From assembly GCA_023078555.1 (NCBI GenBank), contig CM041200.1, positions 1,302,001 through 1,366,000 on the forward strand: 64,000 nt of DNA. Reading direction: 5' to 3'. The position numbers were made by a program, and so were the translations under genes. The DNA comes from Ulva prolifera. Taxonomy: Eukaryota; Chlorophyta; Ulvophyceae; Ulvales; Ulvaceae. The notes below the pieces were generated by a model, which saw only the letters and a program-made list of their open reading frames with translations, had not been told where the DNA came from and made no database searches. Within the stretch, counting starts at the first letter, position 1. Each line of letters opens with the position of its first letter. Of this stretch, positions 53,093 to 64,000 are shown piece after piece.

Positions 53093-54861
53093 TACAGACT
53101 ACTCCACCTAGAGTTCCGTTTCATGGCGGCTGCATCTTTCTGCGTAGCCACGAGGTAGCTGCAATGTGATCTGCGAATAAGGGCGAGTTTTGGTTCAGGT
53201 TCAGGTGTTGTCGAATATTGCACTGTGGTAACCTTCACGCTCTCAAGCGCGTGCAACTGTCAAAGCTATGAGTTTAGTATCCACTTGGTAGCCGTCCGGA
53301 CCAGCATAGTTGCGAGCACCATGGGCGTTGCTCACGTGCGGGCGGGAATTCCGTGCTCACTGCCGCAGTCACCGGTCGTCCTGGGTGGAGATGATATTGG
53401 CTCGCAGGTAAAAAAAGTTGTCGGAGTCTGATGAGACAGGATGTCGTTCTTCAGTGCCTTTTGATGGCAGTTTGGTGGCAGTCTTGAAGTGCAATATTTA
53501 TTTTTGTTCTACAGTGTTCGGCATTGTTGAAGTTATCCATGCTAGCTTCCTGGGCACGTCAATTGAAGCAAAACGTGATGACGTGCTAGCTCGCTCAAGG
53601 GACAAGGCAAACCTTGCAGCAGTACTTATACATGTCGGGAATATAGCAGTACATATTACATACTGAGGTTATGGCAAGATATATTTATCCGACCTGTGCG
53701 TGTCGGATACTCAGCTCGCTCTGGACCAAACGATCGATGCTACTGGCCGTAGTGCACGTAAACGGCACCCAGAGACCCAGAAAGGACATAATTCAATGCG
53801 ATTGACGCACGAGGTCTCACTTGACTTCGTTGCTGGTTTTAGACCCGAGATGCGCGACGTGTGCCCCGAGTGTGTATGACACTTCGACGGGCTGCCGAGC
53901 TGACAACCGTGCCCACAGGACTGTACATTGACCTGAATGCGTGTGTGTGGACACTTTGGTCCTCGAAAACGCTGAGCCTGGTCCAAGCCGATCCAGGCTT
54001 CGCCTTGGACGAAAGGACGGTCTCTGTATACCGCTCCCAACGGTATATCGACATATCGAAAATGTACCCCTTGTTCTGTTGATTTTGAACTTATACTGGT
54101 ATATATATACCTTATATGCAAATACCGGTATAGGCCAGCGCTAGCAAAATACCATGTTAGTGTGAAGCACAAGACATTGCGGCCATGCCAGCGTACAACT
54201 CTGTCAGATCGCACATACCAGAAAGGGAGAGTAATTGCAACGTCCTGAAGTTCTGTTGCGGTGCTATGTATGTGTTGCCTTATTGTGCCAGGTCCAGCAT
54301 GAGCCAAATACTGTACACGAGTCTAGGCCTTGGGTGCAAGCGTGCTCGAGATCCGTTGCGGCGATTGTGAGCTCACCAATACAAAGAGCCGGTGATGACA
54401 GCATTCACATCCGCAAGCATATCAACGACAGCATCATTTTCTTGCATTCTTTCAGGCCTGCAAGGCGATGCAAGGTCGTCCGCATTGCATGGGGCTAGTG
54501 GGGGCACGGGAATACAAATCTCAGAGACTATAACAAGATTTTACTGTTAGACAATTGACCACCCTGGAGTGTAGTTACACTCTTGTGAATCATGCAACAA
54601 AAAATTATGAATCTGCTGTGCCAGCGTGCCGGCACATCAGAATCATGAGGAACACGGACGATGCCAACGAATCTGCACTCTACAAGAAGGTAACAGTGCC
54701 TCAACCTCTCTTAGTGATGGCCTGTACAACATATTCTTCGACCAGACAGGCAATTTTGTGTGATCTTCTTTCAGCAAGCTGCTGATTTGGAAAGGGATCC
54801 TGCACAGTAGACTTTAGAGGTTTGTCACAAACATCAGGCACATGCCTTTTCGTGGTTGAAC
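53093..54861. other. Intergenic region, 1.8 kb
   Basis: Between the ends of cystinosin (+) and the demethylase gene (-). Short open frames only. An AT-rich patch of TATATA and GGTATA words sits near 54090-54130. No gene recognised. Confidence 0.45.
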
Positions 54862-57800
54862 TCAGTGAAAGCTTGAAGTGAAGAGCACCTTCGTTTTAAC
54901 CTTCACTTTGTTAGTAGCCTTTTTGGCTATTGCGCGATACTCTTCGCGAGTGATTCTGCCTGCACGCCGTACAGCACCATGTCCGCGACTGGTTCCCACG
55001 CACATTTTTCCAGCTTGAATGACAGGATGGTGTACAACAGCCAACAGCATCGCACCGAGTTTGTAGTCAGAGTCCAACTTTTTCTTGACAATGACAAGGA
55101 CAGCCTTTGTGAAGCTGTCCGTGGCCGAAATTTTCTGGCTTGATTCCAGTGGACTATGTGATTCCTGAACGTCCTGTTCCAGCGGCGAGGGTGTATGACC
55201 CTTTATCGAGTCAGGATCTAATGCTGCGTCTACTGTATGTGTTTGCAGAACATCCAGCTTCCGCTTCAGTTCTGCGAACTGGTTCCTGAACTTGTCAGCC
55301 TACAAAGGTGCACAGGTGCTGACAGTCAGTACATTATTCCCACACAACAAGTTGTGCACAAACGCACCGCTGCAGGGTCCATTTGATCCCACATGGCATC
55401 TTCCATGGATACATGAAGCATGTGCGCTCCATCTGACGGCAATGCATGTTCAGAGCCCGTGACATGAGCATTGCAGACTGGATACTTTGTGATGTCCAAT
55501 TTCGCCTCCGTCTTAATGCTGCGTTGGTCCAGTTTGACACCTTCATCAACTGCTTTTGCCTGGACCGCGTCCAGAGATTCACACAGGCACTTGACAGCAG
55601 TCCGATTTTCTTCAGGGCCCAGTCTTGTGAGTGGCCGCAGTGACTTTTGAACCTGTGCTTGCTGGGCTGTTTCGCAGCAAGGTTGCAGCAGCCGCAAAAT
55701 GCTTGTTAAACCGGCAACAGCCCGATCTGCAGCCGTGTTTCGACGATTTACCAGCTCCTGCAGACGAATGTGCGTGAACACTACAAAAGGCCCAGTATGG
55801 ATTGCTGCATCAATCAATCACACATTGACACATGCTGACGACGTGAAGACACCTCTGTCCACGAAGACAGTGCTCTAAGGCACAGGACACTGCGGCTGAG
55901 CTTAGTCCTGCTCCCCTCCGGTTCACTCTTCAGGCAGTGAACAATCTGGCTCATATCTTCAGGAAGTCTCAACCCATACAAGAAATTGCTTAGTTGTTCT
56001 TCAGCAGCTTGATAAGCTGGTGACTGGACTGAAACAGTTCTGAATTGCTCCATGCAATCATAAAAGCGCTTCAGTATGTTGCGATCCATCTCAGAAATCT
56101 CAGCATCCCGCATTCCATCTGCAGAAACGAGCATAGAAGTCAGGTCACTGCAAGGCTTGAGTTCCAGCCATGATGCTCATGCAATTCTGTTTTGTGCGAA
56201 GCACCTTTGGCCTGCTTTCCCTTTGATGGCTTCCCATCGCCATCCTTTCTGACCCGCTTCTTCGAGTTCTGCAAAGCTCGGACGGGAATCATTGTACTCG
56301 GACAAAGGAACACCACAGCACAAATTTCGAATCCATACTGTCAAAATCAATGAGAAATTGGCAATGTGTGTGCGAAAGGAGAGCGAAGCGCTAACCTGCT
56401 TGGGCTTAGTGCGCATCAAGTCCCTTGGTAACGGGCTTAGGCCCTTACACCCAACCGCCTTGTTGACAGGCTTGGCTGCAGCAGGCCGGCCTATCGCAGA
56501 CGCATCCAAAAATCCTTCGTGCTGAGCAAGATTTGCGACTCGCTCAGCTGCACTGGACAGATCAGCAGAGAAGAACGCCAGCAGCCTACTTGCCTGCAGC
56601 AGGAATGCAGACTGCAACTGAGTGTTTATCTATGCCAGGGCCCACAAAAAGCAAATCATGCTACACGTCACCTGCATTATGCGCGACCAACAATGGGATG
56701 GGATAAAGACACCTCCCGTTGGCCAGTCAACATGGCACCACCTACGGTATCTAGGTGCTCCTTCGAAGTGTGCTCGCCACAGAATAGGAGAGTGCGACCC
56801 ACAGGCCGTGCCATCAAATCATAGTCCTCTCCTCCACCATTGACTCCGACAAAAGAGTAGCTGCCATACGCGTACGGATCCTCTCCCCATCGCGTTACAG
56901 CTGTCTTCACTGGTGCATGTATGTCCCCAAACACTGTGCACAGGACTGACATGGCGTTGCGAACCACCTCCTCATCTGGCATGCCCTCCATTTGTGCTGC
57001 ACTTGACCCAGTCATGAGCCCACACAGGATATTTGCCCCCGTGAAGGGCTTAAAATTCCAGAAATTGGAGCAGAATCCTCGTGCCCCAGGTGCTTCATCT
57101 AGAACCACGCCAAACTGTTGTGTATCTTTTGGAAGCTTCGTTTCCCAAAACGCCTGCTTGAACTCCAGAAACACCTGCACAAGAGTAGGGTTCCGGCTGC
57201 AGGTGGTAGATGCCTTAGTACATGCTGTTCTTCAGGCCGCACCTTGTTCAGCTTTCCCATCCCTATCTTGGACATCGCACTAGACTTCCATGCTGGCAGC
57301 GGAGGCTCAAACGTGATCGCCCCACGCTGCAGCACGCCAACAGGCACGCTCACAATGGCAGCACTGCCCTTAACTTCATCTCCTCCGACTGTCGTCACAG
57401 TGACTTCGTCTCCAGTATATGCAACCTTTGCAACGGGGCAGCCCAGGCGTATGATATTCAGACGAGAAGCGACCATTTGAAGTAACTGGCCATAACCTCC
57501 TTCTAGCATAGCATGGGGGCCACCAAATGCACCAAATCGCTCGTCTTGATTCCACTGTGTGAGCGACACCTGCGCAATCATTCACCAACTCAGCCTGCCA
57601 TCAATTTGGTGGGCACATTGCTGTGATGGATCATCACAGAAAACCAATGGAAGTCTGTGCTCAAATGCACAGGGTAAATCACTGCGGAGGTAATTGATTC
57701 TATGCATTGCCGGCACTGGCACAAGGCATACACTGCTAGTGTGACCGCAAGATCGAGGACTTTTACCTGATCAAGATCTGCAGAGCATCCATACTCCAGA

Positions 57801-59292
57801 TTTGCCCAGTGCCAGTACACCGCTCTTCGAAATGCGCTGCATGGTGTTCCGTCCCCTGGGCGCATGTGCTTCATAACGGCTGCCTTCATGTCTGACCCGT
57901 GCGCCAAGGCTGCAGACGGAAGGGAAATAGGGGTAAGGTTACTGACTGCGCCTGCACCACCTTCAGTTGCGCTGCTCTGAACCTCGATCAGAATGTCCTC
58001 AGCCTTTGCCATGGCCTCATCCAGGGCATGCCCCAGCGATTCATGGCTGGCCGGCGAAGCACTGGCGGTGCGCATTGCATCATCAAGAATGGCATTGAAG
58101 AACGAGAAGGCGCGTTCATCTAGTTCTTGGACAAGCTCATTTCCGGTCGCTCCTGCACGAATGTCATGTTGTGGACCAGCGCCATAACAAGCTAAAGCAT
58201 TGCAGATGCATTGCTGGCATACCATCAAACAGTGGAGCATTGGAGCCGAGATCGATTGTGCCAACAGAAGCCTGCATTGCAAGCAGGCTACTCGGATCTG
58301 GTGGAATGCTCCGTGCGACGTCTGCTTTGGTGCCTGTACACAGCTGTGCACCAAAATCCACAGGCACTGACAGAGCTCCTTCCACGGTATGGACACGACC
58401 TCCCACCCGCTCCCGAGCCTCCAAAACAATCACATTGGCGCCTTGGCACTGCAAATTCCATGCTGCAGATATGCCAGCGGGACCAGCACCAATCACTATC
58501 ACGGACTTCTGTCGAATCGGGAGCTGCACATCCGCCACACCGTAAAAACATGTGTCAAGTGAGTTTCACAGATAAGGTGCTCCACACTATAATGTGTAAA
58601 CAACCGGTACATACCTGATATGCTTGTACTACTGGAGATACATCAGTTTTGATGCCTAGGTGAAGACCAACAACTTCCTTGAACAGAGTCTTGAACTCAG
58701 GCTGCCGCTTGATACTGCCATCATCCAATCCCAGTGCAGTCTCTACTCTGGCACGAATATCTTTCTCCGAATCAGTCTGCAGACCTGGGTGGCTTAAGTG
58801 AAACGGCTACACGGCTATGGCCATCCTGTTGGTACACTTGGATGACATCGAATGAAGATGTCATATCACGTATGCCACGTTTACATCATTGGTTGCCCGA
58901 TGGCAGTGGCAGGCCCTTACGTCCAGGTTGGAATCCCTCAGAACAGAATTTGTTGTGAACACCAGCCTCTCATCTTGTGGCATCGCATCCCCCATGACAG
59001 GAACTCCCGAATTGATGTATCCGTGCGTATTTAGGAATCTGTACGCCTGCAAAAGATCTCGCATGGAGACACCACGATCTTTGGCCTCCTGCAAACACTT
59101 GCTGAATGGCAGGAACTGGCCGGCTTCTTTCCGCCACAACTGCACACATAAGTCCCGGGCGGGAAAGTATGTATGCAGTTCCTGCCCAAAGTTGGCGACT
59201 TCATGCTTTGTTAGTGCATGGCCAGGCAACTGGCAAAACAGGCACGCCTCGGATACCTCATCAGCCTCCATGGTGACAGCTTTCGCTAGCAA
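54862..59292 (-). CDS. LSD1-type histone demethylase with C-terminal SRI-like domain (LDL3-like)
   Basis: FAD-dependent lysine demethylase of the KDM1 family. Twelve exons run from 59292-58921 to 54959-54862 with consistent GT-AG junctions and sum to 1,090 codons including stop. An N-terminal SWIRM domain ([17 protein letters not shown]) precedes the FAD motif [18 protein letters not shown] and [15 protein letters not shown]. The second half of the oxidase carries MGKLNKV (the conserved Lys near FAD), LLFCGEHTS and [11 protein letters not shown] basic linker ([10 protein letters not shown]) and helical region follow. The last exons give [20 protein letters not shown] then [18 protein letters not shown], which resembles SRI/PHRF1-type RNA polymerase II CTD-binding domains. 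In plants LDL3 has this arrangement and acts on H3K4 methylation during transcription. The ATG at 59292 is followed by another at 59271 that could be used. Confidence 0.9.
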
Positions 59293-59716
59293 ACGACATG
59301 GGCACGTAGCAATGAAGGATTGTGGGTTCTACTTTATGAGAAAGGCAGCGGTAGCCTCGGCAAGATCACAGCTGTGACAATGCGTCCATGCATTACAGTT
59401 CCGAGCCCAGCACGGGATCCGGGGCAACATGGTTTCGTGGGGGACACCCGGCCAAATGTGAAAAGCTGATCCAACTCAAGCGGAACAGCCACATACCCGT
59501 TGTGGTGCATTCCGCGGGAGCGTCGTCGTGAGCTCTCCGTGGGGGGACAGCAGACCGCCAGGTGTCGATGGGATGGCAGACAAGCGATCATCACCTCACG
59601 ACAATGCCAGCGCCCTTGAATACATCAGAACTACGCAATGCGAGGGGGGTCGGGATTGTGGCGAGTCGTGCCGTGCCTCGGAAACAACGATTACACGGCG
59701 GAGATGCTGTCAAACG
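59293..59716. other. Gap between demethylase and OTU genes
   Basis: About 420 bases separating the 5' end of the demethylase gene from the stop of the OTU gene, both on the minus strand. It should contain the demethylase promoter; no motif was recognised. Confidence 0.45.
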
Positions 59717-62218
59717 TTAAATGTCAAGGCTTTCTAGCTGCTTAAGCACTGCATACGCCACGGGTGAGTCGGACGCTCCAGATGGTGCTGTTTTCGCCTT
59801 CGACTTGCAGCAGTGTTTGTACCTGCGACCCGACTTGCACGGGCATGGCTTGTTACTGGCAGGCTTTCTGTCGCGTGCGGAACGACAGCCTTGCGGTTTC
59901 TGCTGCTTTGGTCGAGTTCTTCGCGCACTCCGTGTCGCTTCGTCCGATTGTACGGCCGGACAGTTATTGCATGGTGATGCATGTTGTTGCGCCCCAGCAT
60001 CCACTGCCCTGGGCAATATTTTCAAAACCACCCGGTGCCCATGGATTCGAAATTGTAAAGTCACAATTTCGCACGGCTGTAATACGTCACTGCTTGAACA
60101 GATTTGCTCAGGTGGGTTGGAAAGCTCGTCACGGCTAAGTAACGGTGGGTGCAGCTGAGCGACTTCACAGGGGCAGTTCTGGTTGTCATCAGGTGGTACA
60201 CAAGGCTCCGTGCTCAATTGCTCAGCAGTTGATGACGCCATTCTGGATATCAGCAGCTCTGTTGCATCGTCCACATTGCCCCCACACTCGCGCAATACAT
60301 CCTTGACATGGATCGTATCGAAGCAAAGGGTGTTTGCAGCTACCATTCGAACTTGCTGCTCACCGAACAAATTCTGCAACACCACAGACTGAAACATAAG
60401 AAAGAGCAGACTCGGCTCGTCCGCCTCTGAAGAAGTCGAGCCACTATGCTCGCGCAAGCCTGGCATGAGCAATGACACATGTGCAGAGCCACACCGTTGG
60501 CTCGCTCACCGCTGGCTCGTTTGTAGCATGCTTATAATATGCACGGAGGCTGATTGCTTCAGCTGGTCCATTACCAGTGTCATCTTCTCTTCTCACCGAA
60601 TTGTAGTGATCTCCATCATGGTAGCTCAGGTGAAGGCACTTATGGCAGTCTGTTGGCGTAAAATTGATTACTCGCCAGGTCGGCTGACCGCTTTGATAAA
60701 TGCTGATATTTGCATTGTAGCATAAGCTGGCTGCCTGAACCTCCATATGGCCGGCCCATGTTGTTTCCTGCAGTTCACCAAATATGGCAACATAGTCATG
60801 ATCATTTCATTATGGCCCACCTCAATTTACATATGTGTTAGGTGCAAGTATTTGCATGGTCTGGTGCGGTCCTGCCAGGCTGGTCTAGCAGAAAGTGTAA
60901 ATTCACCTTCTGCATGCGTGTGACGTACTTCTCGAATCCTTCATCATCCTCCACAAATGGGGAGAAACAATCAGAATGGTCTGCCATATATTGAACAACA
61001 ACTGATCGTACCTTGTGATGCTCACCTTCATGGCCAAATACCTGAAAGATCAAAGTACTTTGGGTAGCTTGATTGTATACATGGGTGAGCAAAATGATCA
61101 AAGTATGAACAACTATCTTACGCGCCCATGCTGAAATTCTTTGGTGCTTTGCTCAATGCAGCGAAAGGTGGAACATGCGGCTGGCAGTAATTCTGCTGTT
61201 GAGCATTGTGGTGTGACAATCGGTCCGGAACGAGTGATACCAACGGCGACAAGACACCAGTAAAGTAAAGTAAATCTGAATTTACTGAGCCGTATCCTAT
61301 TGGACATTGACAACTCCGAATTAACGGGACCACATATGCCGAAGGGGTAAACCACCTGGAAACCCCCCTCAGACGACCGTACGCAACTCACAGGGACTCC
61401 TGTGCTAAGCGAGGTGGTCACGCACGGCCGTTGCGATGCCCCAAAGCGCACGCAGAATCGAACCCACAACCTCCTGAAACAGAGGGGGTAGCCTTTATAC
61501 CGTCCTCAACCCATTGGACCAGTAAGACATGAGCATCGGGTGTACCCCTGAAGTTTGCACCTCGAGTATTCCAGATCTCCAAGAAACAGTCAGGTGGCGC
61601 ATCGCCAGCAGGGCCTGTTTCAAGGGGTTTGATACAACTCTGCTGGCTATAATGGTTGTTGATGCACAACATGGCATCAAATTAACATCCATGAACGACA
61701 GCATCCCAAGAGAGCTCTGTTCTGCTGCAACAGACTGCAGATGCGTAAATCGATCACCTGTAGGGTGTACTGCTTCCAAGATCTGGAGGCAGATCAGGGG
61801 ACAGGCGACAAATGCATATTTCTACCCTGACAGTCTGCGACCTGAAAATGCACGTCCATCAGTTGAGCATGGGCTAGCACCTGGTCGGCGATAGCCCTGA
61901 AGAAGCAGTTCCCATCAGCCAGCACCTACACTGCTGTGACATGTTTGAACGCCGGAGAACACCCGAGAACACCTGAGACACCTGAGCTGCCAGGTTCATC
62001 ACACTCCAAATAGCATCACGCTCCATGGTGTCCTTGTGATGCCTTACCGTTGTAACACGCAGGCCAATAGCGGCAAGTTCGTCTTCCAGAGAAATGAATT
62101 GCCCGCGACATGGCGCCTGCTTTTTTGATTTCGAGAACGATCCGCCCGACTGAACCTGACTCGGTTTTTTCTTGTTCCGTTTGTGAAGCGTAGGTGCTGA
62201 TCCGTTCTTTCCCCCCAT
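59717..62218 (-). CDS. OTU-family deubiquitinase with UBA-like and SEC-C motifs (OTUD3/plant OTU type)
   Basis: Ovarian-tumour cysteine protease that removes ubiquitin. Five exons (62218-62048, 61925-61881, 61041-60907, 60767-60575, 60459-59717) give 428 residues in frame. Residues 1-57 are basic then FISLEDELAAIGLRV. Exon 2 carries the catalytic centre LADGNCFFRAIADQ (Asp, Cys). Exon 4 has WAGHMEVQAASL and YHDGDHYNSVR with the catalytic His. Exon 5 holds a UBA-like helix set (LRECGGNVDDATELLISRM) and ends with a SEC-C zinc motif, PCPCKSGRRYKHCCKS. SEC-C plus OTU is the arrangement of some plant OTU enzymes. The intron between exons 2 and 3 contains SINE copy 3. Confidence 0.93.
61259..61525 (-). 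mobile_element. tRNA-derived SINE copy 3, inside an OTU gene intron
   Basis: The best preserved of three copies. Read on the minus strand, it starts with TGGTCCAATGG (61521-61511), which fits the Pol III A-box consensus, and then has GGGTTCGATTC (about 61464-61454), a full B-box. The body matches copies 1 and 2. The 3' end is a short tail of TTTAC units (about 61275-61259), as SINEs often have. It lies in the intron 61880-61042, in the same direction as the host gene. Confidence 0.8.
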
Positions 62219-63028
62219 CTACAGGCTGCTGCATAAGCCTTTCAAATATGAACATACTCGACTCCAGATCTGCACTGGTTCTGGGATGGCATGGCATTCT
62301 CAAACACCCGTTCTAGCGCCGCACGCTCCATGTACCTCCACGTCCACAGCCACCGTGCACCTTATTTAGTAAGTACATTCTATCAGTGCGCATTGTATAG
62401 AGCAATCCATCCACTGACAGCTTCCGAACGAGACAGTGCTGGTTGCATGTGAGTCAGGCCTGCCGCGTTTATGCAGCCCATGCATGTTGCAGGTACTCCG
62501 TGAAGCAACGCGTTACTGCGCAAACAAAAGTAGAATTAGATATCGCTTGGTGTTGTCATGTCGTGCACACGGTCGCCTTACAACCTCTGGATGACAGTCT
62601 AACCGCACTGAGCTCGTGTATGAAATGCCGTTGTCTAAGCACTGGACAATACAATATACAGACTTTTCCGAGAACCTGAATCACAATATTTGAATCCATT
62701 GCGTTCTCATCGCAGGTCCTGGAATTGACAGCTAACAACGGCACTGTCCAGCCACGTCGTCGCTGTACTGAATCATGTACGATGCCGAAATCCTTTCTTG
62801 CGGCATTGATAGCATTTCAAGGGCATTCTCTGGCGTGTCCAAGAAGTTGGCGATCAAGTTGCGGACATCGGGTGGGCAGAAAACGGTGAGCTGCCCGTTC
62901 ATCAGCCGTGATCATGGCAATTGGCCACACTGCACGCACAGTTCTGAGTCTGAACTATGACATCTTGAGTGTCTGAACTCATTCTGCATTTTCTTCGTTG
63001 ATCGCCTCTCACCACAGATGCCTCGCGT
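62219..63028. other. Spacer upstream of small coiled-coil gene
   Basis: Mostly the divergent promoter region of the OTU gene (leftward) and the coiled-coil gene (rightward). A GC-rich open stretch near 62718-62886 has an AG before it and a GT after it and could be a 5' exon, but its phase does not fit the start used for the downstream gene. Confidence 0.4.
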
Positions 63029-63506
63029 ATGTCAGCTGCAACTGTTGCATCTGAGCTGTCGCGTGGGCTTGACTCTGTGACCAAGGAGCAAGTTTCAGCT
63101 GTATTAGATGTACAGGGAGCGCTGACAGCAGTCTGGGAACAGCATGCGGACCAACAAAAGTGCGAGTTCAAGACCAGAAGCTTTTGTGCATGTTGGTGTC
63201 TAGATATTTGCCTCGCCTCCCAGAATTGATGACCTGTGTGGAATGTAGGCGGTATGCACGTTTGGTGTCCAAACTGAACAGGCTTCGCCATGACACAGAG
63301 GTCAGCTCCGACCACATCTTGAGTGCCAAGCACGCTGAAGTGCACACGCATTGTTTGAATGCAAATTCTAGAATTTTCCTGTGCAATGATGTATGAGCTC
63401 TGTGCAGGATACGAAACACAGTCTGACGGAAGCTGAAATGCAATCGCATACACTCTCACAGCAAATGAGCGCAGCAAGCAATCTCGTCGCTGCGGACAGA
63501 AAATAG
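63029..63506 (+). CDS. Small coiled-coil protein, 106 residues, family unknown
   Basis: Three exons, 63029-63159, 63249-63339 and 63408-63506, have GT-AG junctions and matching phases. The product starts MSAATVASELSRGLDSVTKE and is predicted helical throughout, with heptad-like spacing and no cysteine motif, signal or membrane segment. The size and helical nature recall small subunits of the BLOC-1/BORC complexes (for example snapin), but the resemblance is weak and I do not assign it. An overlapping 274-codon minus-strand frame (63726-62902) is less likely because it has no recognisable features. Confidence 0.55.
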
Positions 63507-64000
63507 CACCTGCCCGCGGCAGGAGATCACGGTGACTGAGATGTATGTCACCTTCGAAAGGTGTTGTAGCGATGCAGTGATCTAAATGGCTCAACGCTAC
63601 AGCCTTGGCCGGACTTGTGTTGATTCGTCTGCCATTGAGATAAACCATAAGAACATGTCGCTGGCTCTTAGCGGCGCATGCTTCTAAAAGTCCGCCCGGG
63701 AATCTAGCGTGTACCACTGACCTCACCAGCAGAAGTCAGAGCTGCCCCCGTCTGGGTACGCCTGGTAGTGCATGGTAGCTACCTTTAGAAGGCTGTAAAA
63801 CAGGTTGCGGTGGCATAAGGTCTACATGATACCTTTGACAAAACCTCTTTTCACATATGGTTTTCGTGTCTGCGTCTGCAGTAGCACGCTGCCCTTCTTG
63901 AAGCTACCAAACACTTGACTCGACAATCACTTTGCAGTTAATGCATGAGTCTGGCGTCACAGACAGACAGTTGGGCAAAAAGGATCCGAAAATAAATGTG
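63507..64000. other. Right edge, no gene seen
   Basis: About 0.5 kb with no supported feature; a gene starting beyond the window may begin to show here. Confidence 0.4.

Noticed and set aside
53711-54307. 198-codon minus-strand frame
   Set aside because: No family features, and the sequence includes AT-rich low-complexity parts; left unannotated.
61454-61521. Possible functional tRNA gene from A-box and B-box matches
   Set aside because: The stretch does not fold into a convincing cloverleaf by eye and recurs with a long shared body, so a SINE is the better explanation.
62902-63726. 274-codon minus-strand open frame
   Set aside because: No domain or start context, and it overlaps a plus-strand gene whose exon phases agree; treated as a chance frame.

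Overview
This window looks like nuclear DNA of a flagellate green alga (Viridiplantae, probably a chlorophyte or prasinophyte). Genes are broken by many short GT-AG introns on both strands, and there are long AC/GT microsatellites and interspersed repeats. The outer-arm dynein intermediate chain resembles the Chlamydomonas IC78 type. Several proteins have plant-type architectures: a SYP3/syntaxin-5 Qa-SNARE, an LSD1-like demethylase of LDL3 type with a C-terminal SRI-like domain, an OTU deubiquitinase with a SEC-C motif, and a PPDK with an N-terminal extension. No prokaryotic features (operons, CRISPR, rRNA) were seen. The lineage call is inference from domain architecture and recalled family sequences; no search was run.

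Layout. 0-10 kb: a kinesin (-), a spacer with a long AC/GC tract, syntaxin-5 (+) and dynein intermediate chain DNAI1/IC78 (-). 10-16 kb: a long coiled-coil protein (+), head-to-head with DNAI1. 16-18.6 kb: gene-poor with a GT tract. 18.6-23 kb: a divergent pyruvate phosphate dikinase (-). 24.3-26.7 kb: a GT49/LARGE-type glycosyltransferase (-). 27-29.9 kb: repeats. 29.9-32.5 kb: a secreted protein built of CC-dyad cysteine modules (+). 33-38 kb: a NOL11-like nucleolar protein and ESCRT-III CHMP6/Vps20 (both +). 38-41 kb: no clear gene. 41-44.3 kb: a degenerate TKL-type protein kinase with a very long insertion (+). 46.3 kb: a SINE copy. 47.6-49 kb: an Aurora-like kinase (+). 49.3-50.9 kb: an SRSF1-like splicing factor (-). 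52-53.1 kb: cystinosin (+). 54.9-59.3 kb: the LSD1/LDL3-like demethylase (-). 59.7-62.2 kb: the OTU deubiquitinase (-), with a SINE in one intron. 63 kb: a small coiled-coil protein (+).

The genes are unrelated housekeeping, trafficking, chromatin and flagellar functions, as is normal for a eukaryotic locus; they are not one pathway. Flagellar content is the only functional clustering (kinesin possibly, DNAI1, coiled-coil protein). For seven genes (syntaxin-5, CHMP6, SRSF1-like, LSD1/LDL3-like, OTU, the 106-residue coiled-coil protein, and the Aurora-like kinase from its second coding exon) I followed every splice junction, and the summed exons stay in frame. The remaining gene models are partial.

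The most striking observation is the PPDK. The gene is intact and otherwise well conserved, but it has lost the catalytic phospho-histidine (His to Gln), the regulatory threonine next to it (Thr to Arg) and the catalytic cysteine of the PEP/pyruvate domain (Cys to Ser). It is therefore a candidate pseudoenzyme. Other points worth attention are the cysteine-module secreted protein, the pseudokinase with its huge activation-segment insertion, a tRNA-derived SINE family (three copies), an almost absent RS tail on the SR protein, and a GC-AG intron in DNAI1.
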